A model generated the notes under the pieces. It saw only the letters and a program-made list of their open reading frames with translations. It was not told the DNA's origin and made no database searches. Positions 5,471-9,476 of a stretch of 9,476 nt of DNA are shown piece after piece. Source of the DNA: Lachnospiraceae bacterium UBA7110. Lineage in GTDB: Bacteria; Bacillota; Clostridia; Lachnospirales; Lachnospiraceae. The DNA is taken from NCBI GenBank assembly GCA_002492295.1, contig DKYC01000139.1:1-9476 (forward strand). Direction: 5' to 3'. The translations under genes were made by a program, and so were the position numbers. How positions within the stretch are numbered: position 1 is the first letter of the stretch; every line of letters starts with the position of its first letter.

Positions 5471-6334
5471 ATGAAAACATCAAAGTTATTTAAAGAAAAG
5501 ACGGTACTATCCTATGAGGTTTTCCCGCCGAAAACCGAAGATGACGCACATACAATTTATGAGGCGCTGGACGGCATAAGGGAGGTAATGCCTGATTTTA
5601 TCAGTGTGACTTACGGGGCAGGCGGTGGAACAAACTGCGCAAAAACACTGGAGATTGCGGCGGCCGTGAAGCATCAGTACAAAATAGAGAGTGTTGCGCA
5701 TTTAAGGGGGATTGATCTTTCCAGGCAGGAGGTGCTCCGGATTATCAGTGAGCTGGAGGAAAATGGAATTGAAAATGTGCTTGCACTGCGGGGGGATGTG
5801 ATGCCGGATACTGTCCCGGCGGGGGATTTCCGATATGCGGATGAGTTGGTAGCTTTTATCCGCGAGCGCAGTGATTTGGATATTCTTGCGGCGTGTTACC
5901 CCGAGGGACATCCTGGGTGTGAAAGCATCGCTAAGGATATTGAACATTTAAAACGAAAGGTTGATGCAGGGGCAAGCCAGCTTATCACCCAGTTTTTTCT
6001 TGACAATGAAGACTTTTACCGTTTCCTTGAGCGCACGCAGGCAGCAGGAATCAGCATTCCGATACAGGCGGGGATTATGCCCGTGACAAACAGAAAGTCG
6101 ATTGAGCGTATGGTGAAGATGTGCGGGATTAAGCTCCCGAAAAAGTTCATGCGGATAATGGAGCGTTATGAGCATAGTCCTGCGGCACTGCGCGACGCAG
6201 GGATTGCGTACGCGATTGACCAGATTATTGATTTACTGGCGCATGATGTGGATGGGATTCATTTGTACATTATGAACAAGCCATATACGGCAAAGAGAAT
6301 TTATGAGGCGGTGCAGAACATTATTTCGGCATGA
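5471..6334 (+). CDS. metF: 5,10-methylenetetrahydrofolate reductase (MetF)
   Basis: FAD enzyme that reduces methylenetetrahydrofolate to 5-methyltetrahydrofolate, the methyl donor for methionine synthase. At 287 aa it has normal bacterial length. Family motifs are in order: YEVFPPKT (15-22) with the catalytic Glu16, SVTYGAGGGT (45-54), ALRGD (105-109) with the flavin-tuning Asp109, AACYPEGHP, ITQFFLD, GIMPVTNRK and the C-terminal DGIHLYIMNK. The ATG at 5471 has GGAGG (5460-5464) 6 nt upstream. The frame is open to 5429, but that earlier ATG has no RBS. No metV, metH or other Wood-Ljungdahl genes flank it, so a role in methionine synthesis is more likely than acetogenesis (inference). The next gene starts 141 bp later with no clear terminator between. 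Confidence 0.94.
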   Translation: MKTSKLFKEKTVLSYEVFPPKTEDDAHTIYEALDGIREVMPDFISVTYGAGGGTNCAKTLEIAAAVKHQYKIESVAHLRGIDLSRQEVLRIISELEENGIENVLALRGDVMPDTVPAGDFRYADELVAFIRERSDLDILAACYPEGHPGCESIAKDIEHLKRKVDAGASQLITQFFLDNEDFYRFLERTQAAGISIPIQAGIMPVTNRKSIERMVKMCGIKLPKKFMRIMERYEHSPAALRDAGIAYAIDQIIDLLAHDVDGIHLYIMNKPYTAKRIYEAVQNIISA

Positions 6335-6475
6335 TTGACATAAGGCGTAAAATGGCGTTTTTGGGTCAGAATGCAGACTATGGTAAACGGATTATGTGCG
6401 GAAGGTTTACGGAAAAACGGTGATTTGAAGGAATGGCTGCATGCGACGGTTTTTATCGGGAACTGGAGGATTATC

Positions 6476-6859
6476 ATGAAGATTGAACATATTGCAATGT
6501 ACGTAAATGATTTGGAAGGGGCAAGGGACTTTTTTATAAAATATTTTCAGGCGGTTTCCAATGACGGATACCATAATGAAACAACGGATTTCCGGTCTTA
6601 TTTCCTGACGTTTGAGGACGGTGCAAGGCTGGAGATTATGAAAAAGCCGCAAATGCAGGATGCTGAAAAATCCGTTGCAAGGACGGGGTATATTCATATT
6701 GCGTTCAGCGCCGGCAGTGCGAAGCGGGTGGACGAGCTGACGCGGACGCTGAAAAACAACGGATATGCGGTGATAAGCGGTCCCCGCACGACGGGCGACG
6801 GGTATTACGAGAGCTGCGTCGTCGGAATTGAGGGAAATCAGATTGAAATTACGGTATAA
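6476..6859 (+). CDS. VOC-superfamily (glyoxalase-fold) metalloenzyme, substrate unknown
   Basis: A 127-aa protein with two beta-alpha-beta-beta-beta modules of the vicinal oxygen chelate fold. The four expected metal ligands are in glyoxalase I positions: His5 (KIEHIAMYV), Glu53 (ARLEIM), His74 (GYIHIAF) and Glu124 (NQIEITV). Length and ligand set fit glyoxalase I, which converts the hemithioacetal of methylglyoxal. Many clostridial paralogues with this pattern have other or unknown substrates, so only the family is called. The ATG at 6476 follows GGAGGA (6465-6470) by 5 nt. An upstream in-frame ATG at 6371 would add 35 residues unlike the fold and has no RBS. The last 22 bp overlap the end of the convergent dihydrouridine synthase gene. 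It may be read through from metF, as no terminator is visible between them. Confidence 0.85.
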   Translation: MKIEHIAMYVNDLEGARDFFIKYFQAVSNDGYHNETTDFRSYFLTFEDGARLEIMKKPQMQDAEKSVARTGYIHIAFSAGSAKRVDELTRTLKNNGYAVISGPRTTGDGYYESCVVGIEGNQIEITV

Positions 6860-7797
6860 TCGGCGGGTGGGCAGTCCCGAAACAGATTATTGACCGCGAT
6901 TTTATATTCACTGTAGTTGGATGCTTTACGGATTTTTTTGAGGTATTTCCCCGCATCCGTAAAGCTTTCAATCAGATATGTCCATAAGTCTTTCATCTTA
7001 AAGAGTGTCGGTGTCTCTCCAGACATCTGCGCGGCGTAACCGTCAAAAATTTCATCGTGGAAGGCTTTTAATGTTTCTGTTGAACATGGATTACTGTTTC
7101 CGTGTCCCCTCAACTGCAGAACAAGCGCAGGGTTGCGCAAAACACCGCGTCCAATCATCACGCAGTCCGTTTGGGGAACTGTGTCAAGTACCGCCGAAAG
7201 ACTCTGCGGCGAAGTAATGTCCCCATTATAGCATAATGGAATGTCAGAAAGTGCCGCAGACGCAGCCAAAAATGCTTCCTTATGCGGCGTAAACTGATAG
7301 AATTCCTTTTGCAGCCGTGGATGGATAATCAGCTCCGCGATTGGATATTTTCGGTAAACAGTTAGAAGTGCCTCCCACTCTTCAACCGACGCAATCCCGA
7401 TTCGGGTTTTAATGGAAATGCGCAGCGGTGACTGCGCGTAGATTTCATATAAAAAGCGGTCAAGCGCGTCGGGCACGCCCAAAAACCCCGCGCCGCGTTT
7501 CCTTGCCGTGACTGTACCGGAGGGACAGCCGAGGTTAAGATTGACGGTATCGTAACCGTACTGCGCGATTTTGCGTGTTATCTGTAAAAATTCATCCGCG
7601 CGGTTTGTCAGGATTTGCGGAACGACGCAAAGTCCCTGATTATGTTCGGGAAGGATTTCATTTAATTCCCTTCGGTTCATTTTCCTGCTCGCAATAAACG
7701 GCGTGAAATATTTGTCAATGCCTCCAAAATAATGGTTATAGGCATTTCTGTAGATAAAAGTCGTAATCCCTTCCATCGGGGCAAGATAAAATTTCAT
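6838..7797 (-). CDS. tRNA-dihydrouridine synthase family protein
   Basis: FMN enzyme that reduces a uridine of tRNA to dihydrouridine using NADPH. The 319-aa protein has a TIM-barrel N-terminal part starting LAPMEGIT (5-12), the active-site NLNLGCPSG with catalytic Cys91, a KTRIG motif at 130-134, His159 in IIHPR, the FMN-phosphate motif NGDI (191-194) and IGRG (215-218), followed by a helical C-terminal tRNA-binding part. The start at 7797 has GGAGG 6 nt upstream; the frame extends to 7854 without an RBS. Which Dus class (A, B or C) and which tRNA position it serves cannot be decided by eye; the short DusC-like architecture suggests a second Dus besides the usual dusB, which is not in the window. 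The 3' end runs 22 bp into the convergent VOC gene. Confidence 0.9.
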   Translation of the reverse strand: MKFYLAPMEGITTFIYRNAYNHYFGGIDKYFTPFIASRKMNRRELNEILPEHNQGLCVVPQILTNRADEFLQITRKIAQYGYDTVNLNLGCPSGTVTARKRGAGFLGVPDALDRFLYEIYAQSPLRISIKTRIGIASVEEWEALLTVYRKYPIAELIIHPRLQKEFYQFTPHKEAFLAASAALSDIPLCYNGDITSPQSLSAVLDTVPQTDCVMIGRGVLRNPALVLQLRGHGNSNPCSTETLKAFHDEIFDGYAAQMSGETPTLFKMKDLWTYLIESFTDAGKYLKKIRKASNYSEYKIAVNNLFRDCPPADYTVISI

Positions 7798-7866
7798 GGA
7801 AATCCTCCGTTTTTTATGTATCTGTAATTTATTTTGCAACCGGCTGCCAGACATGCAGACAACCTT

Positions 7867-7896
7867 ATTATAACTTTATTATTATGCATGCGTCAA
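7867..7896 (-). promoter_or_regulatory. Sigma-A type promoter of the dus gene
   Basis: On the minus strand, TTGACG (7891-7896) and TATAAT (7867-7872) are separated by 18 bp, a near-consensus housekeeping promoter. The predicted start near 7860 gives a leader of about 60 nt ending in the dus RBS. It lies back to back with the promoters of the hemerythrin gene. Confidence 0.62.
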
Positions 7897-7921
7897 ATAC
7901 AATGAATTTTTTTTGCTTTTA

Positions 7922-7930
7922 TGATATAAT
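7922..7930 (+). promoter_or_regulatory. Upstream extended -10 promoter (P1) of the hemerythrin gene
   Basis: TGATATAAT (7922-7930) is a perfect TATAAT with the extended TGn element. No good -35 is present 16-18 bp upstream, which extended -10 promoters can tolerate. Transcripts from here would carry the inverted repeat at 7958-8013. Confidence 0.4.
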
Positions 7931-7941
7931 GCGGTTATAAA

Positions 7942-7961
7942 AAGACTGTAAAATAAGACTG
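7942..7961. repeat. AAGACTG direct repeat
   Basis: AAGACTG occurs at 7942-7948 and 7955-7961, start to start 13 bp, just downstream of P1. It could be a pair of regulator half-sites, but 7-bp repeats occur by chance in AT-rich intergenic DNA. The repeat is seen; any role is speculative. Confidence 0.3.
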
Positions 7962-8013
7962 CAATATGAAGTTAAAATAAGTTGCCAATTAAGTGGTAAA
8001 GTTTGATTGCAGT
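7958..8013. promoter_or_regulatory. Inverted repeat with nested hairpin between P1 and P2
   Basis: ACTGCAAT (7958-7965) and ATTGCAGT (8006-8013) are perfect reverse complements 40 bp apart. Between them TTGCCA (7982-7987) and TGGTAA (7994-7999) can form a 6-bp stem with one G-T pair. The right arm covers the putative -35 of P2. It could be an operator bound as two half-sites or an RNA structure in the P1 transcript. It does not match a riboswitch class I know. Confidence 0.4.
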
Positions 8014-8036
8014 AATAGGACTTAATGTGATATAAT
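8007..8036 (+). promoter_or_regulatory. Proximal extended -10 promoter (P2) of the hemerythrin gene
   Basis: TGATATAAT (8028-8036) repeats the P1 element exactly. A partial -35 TTGCAG (8007-8012) lies 18 bp upstream of the TATAAT. The predicted start near 8043 gives a leader of about 50 nt before the ATG at 8094. This is the better of the two promoters for the gene. Confidence 0.55.
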
Positions 8037-8093
8037 GTATATAAATAGCAAGGCCAATTGAAAAAAGATGAAATATGGCAAAGGAGAAGGAAA

Positions 8094-9446
8094 ATGGGCA
8101 ATCAATTAGTTTGGCAGGATCGGTTTAATATCGGTGTGGAGGTAATCGACAGGGAACACAAAAAACTGTTTAATGTTTTGAACAAGCTGTTTGCTTACGG
8201 AAGGGAAGAGGAAAAAAGCCAGTGGGTATGCCAGGAAGCGATTAAGTATTTCCGTGACCATGCGCTGCAGCACTTTTCGGAGGAAGAGGAATATATGGAG
8301 TCCATTCATTATGCAGGACTGGACACGCACAGGCATATCCATAATAATTTCCGCGAGAAGACGCTTCCCGTGCTTGAGAGCGAGCTGATACGCACAAATT
8401 ATTCAATGGAGTCAGTAGAGCATTTTTTGGGTGTCTGTGCCGGATGGCTGATTGGGCATACATTGATTGAGGATCATGCAATTACAGGAAAAGCTGTCAG
8501 CAAGTGGAGCGGTCTTTTGCCAGATGAGCAGCAGGCGGCAATGAAAAATGCGGTTATGCAGCTTCTGCATGATATGTTCCGGTTGAAGCCACGCGTGGTC
8601 AGTGACTGCTATGGCGGGGAAAAATTTGGGAACGGAATATATTACCGCCTGATTTATGCCACGAAGGAAAAGGAGAAATGGGAAATTATTTTAATTTTCG
8701 AGGAGAAGCTGATTGTCAGCACGCTTGGTGGAATCATGGATACAAAGTCAAAAGCGGTGAACGTGATGCTGATGAATGCTGCAAGGTATACGGCGCAGCA
8801 GTTTGTGGAAAATATCCGCCAGCATCTCCCGTTTGCGGATTCGGATGAGATTGTAGACGAGCAGCTCCTTACTTATGAGCAGTTTGAACGGATTTTTGAT
8901 AAGCAGAATCCACAGGTCAGTCTTTTACTTGATACGGGCGCAGGGTATTTTGCTTATTGCTTTACGGCACCGCATCTGCTCAAAGAGGAGAGTGGAATTG
9001 CGATTGAAGCGGAAAATGCGATGTCGGAAATCCAAAAATATCTGAAAAAAGGCAAGATGGGCAAACGCAAGAAAATCCTTGTGGTGGACGACTCGGAATT
9101 TGTGCTGCGTGCAATGGATGAGCTGCTTGGCAAGGAGTATGAGGTTTTACTGGCGAAGTCAGGACTGTCTACAATCCGTGCCATTACACTCAACAGACCG
9201 GATTTGGTGCTGCTGGATTATGAGATGCCGATCTGCGATGGCAGTCAGGTATTGGAAATGATTCGCGCAGAGGAGGACTTTGCGAATATCCCTGTTATTT
9301 TCCTGACAAGCAGGGTGGATAAGGAGAGCATTAAAAAGGTACTGGCGTTAAAGCCGGCAGGATATTTATCCAAGTCGCTTGATCCGGTGGATGTAAAAAA
9401 GGAAATTGACAAGTACTTTGAGAAGGTATCAGGGGTTAAAAAATAG
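8094..9446 (+). CDS. Bacteriohemerythrin / CheX-like / receiver-domain fusion protein
   Basis: A 450-aa protein of three parts. Residues 4-135 are a bacteriohemerythrin with the complete di-iron ligand set: His22, His60, Glu64, His79, His83, His122 and Asp127, so oxygen binding is expected. Residues about 148-310 resemble a CheX-type domain in layout (a helix, a beta strand rich in hydrophobics, then MLMNAARYTAQQ at 225-236). The Glu of the phosphatase ExxN motif appears to be Met225, with Asn228 kept; this assignment is tentative. Residues 326-443 are a CheY-like receiver with Asp332-Asp333, phospho-acceptor Asp375 (LLDYEMP), Thr405 and Lys427, all intact. There is no DNA-binding, GGDEF or kinase domain. 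AAGGAG (8081-8086) lies 7 nt before the ATG at 8094. A likely role is an oxygen-responsive protein in a phosphorelay or chemotaxis system, in the cytoplasm (inference). No partner kinase is in the window. Confidence 0.85.
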   Translation: MGNQLVWQDRFNIGVEVIDREHKKLFNVLNKLFAYGREEEKSQWVCQEAIKYFRDHALQHFSEEEEYMESIHYAGLDTHRHIHNNFREKTLPVLESELIRTNYSMESVEHFLGVCAGWLIGHTLIEDHAITGKAVSKWSGLLPDEQQAAMKNAVMQLLHDMFRLKPRVVSDCYGGEKFGNGIYYRLIYATKEKEKWEIILIFEEKLIVSTLGGIMDTKSKAVNVMLMNAARYTAQQFVENIRQHLPFADSDEIVDEQLLTYEQFERIFDKQNPQVSLLLDTGAGYFAYCFTAPHLLKEESGIAIEAENAMSEIQKYLKKGKMGKRKKILVVDDSEFVLRAMDELLGKEYEVLLAKSGLSTIRAITLNRPDLVLLDYEMPICDGSQVLEMIRAEEDFANIPVIFLTSRVDKESIKKVLALKPAGYLSKSLDPVDVKKEIDKYFEKVSGVKK

Positions 9447-9476
9447 AAAATTATGTATATTTTTCCGTTCTTGTCC

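Noticed and set aside
128..6341. TTGACAT recurring at 128, 2878, 3321, 5418 and 6335
   Set aside because: More frequent than chance would suggest, but contexts differ: inside the cotJB coding region, between RBS and start of nrdG, and after the metF stop. No matching -10 elements follow a common pattern.
6371..6475. In-frame N-terminal extension of the VOC protein from ATG 6371
   Set aside because: No ribosome-binding site before 6371, while a strong GGAGGA precedes ATG 6476, where the VOC fold begins with the metal ligand His5.
7931..8093. Cyclic-di-GMP or other known riboswitch in the hemerythrin leader
   Set aside because: No conserved core of GEMM or other aptamers that I recognise; the region is AT-rich with only the simple inverted repeat described.
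9447..9476. Terminator after the hemerythrin fusion gene
   Set aside because: Only 30 bases remain in the window; there is a short T-rich stretch but no hairpin.

Overview
The window looks like chromosomal DNA of a spore-forming anaerobic Firmicute, most likely Lachnospiraceae or a near relative (inference). The evidence is an oxygen-sensitive class III ribonucleotide reductase activase (NrdG), a spore germination protein of the SpoVAF type, a complete cotJABC spore coat operon, strong Shine-Dalgarno sites (GGAGG/AGGAG) before almost every gene, and moderate GC. I see no tRNA, rRNA, CRISPR array, insertion sequence, phage module or recognisable riboswitch. Base composition and coding style look even throughout, so this reads as a normal host region and not an island.

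Layout. (1) 1-1276: nucleotide metabolism, nrdG followed by a dUTPase gene starting at a GTG and closed by a strong terminator. (2) 1310-2710, minus strand: a lone spoVAF-like gene with a candidate forespore (sigma-G type) promoter. (3) 2926-5335: a sporulation and metal-protein block reading away from spoVAF. It holds cotJA, cotJB and cotJC, which are translationally coupled and end in a terminator, then a tandem DUF305 protein and a CotF-type ferritin-like coat protein, ending in a second terminator. cotJA is short (57 aa) and easy to miss. (4) 5471-6859: metF (methylenetetrahydrofolate reductase) and a small glyoxalase-fold (VOC) protein. (5) 6838-7797, minus strand: a tRNA-dihydrouridine synthase whose end overlaps the VOC gene. 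(6) 8094-9446: a three-part protein with an N-terminal bacteriohemerythrin, a CheX-like middle and a C-terminal response-regulator receiver domain, preceded by two promoter-like elements and an inverted repeat.

How it fits together. nrdG and dut both serve the dNTP supply: NrdG activates anaerobic NTP reduction, and dUTPase removes dUTP and yields dUMP. The spoVAF gene (spore inner membrane) and the cot genes (mother-cell coat) would be expressed in different compartments of the same sporulating cell from one 215-bp divergent intergenic region. Four gene products are metal-binding helical-bundle types or carry comparable metal-ligand motifs (CotJC Mn-catalase, DUF305 pair, CotF-like ferritin fold, hemerythrin). 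That suggests, as inference only, a local concentration of oxygen, peroxide and metal handling functions. The most distinctive objects are the hemerythrin/receiver fusion and the cotJ-DUF305-CotF block.
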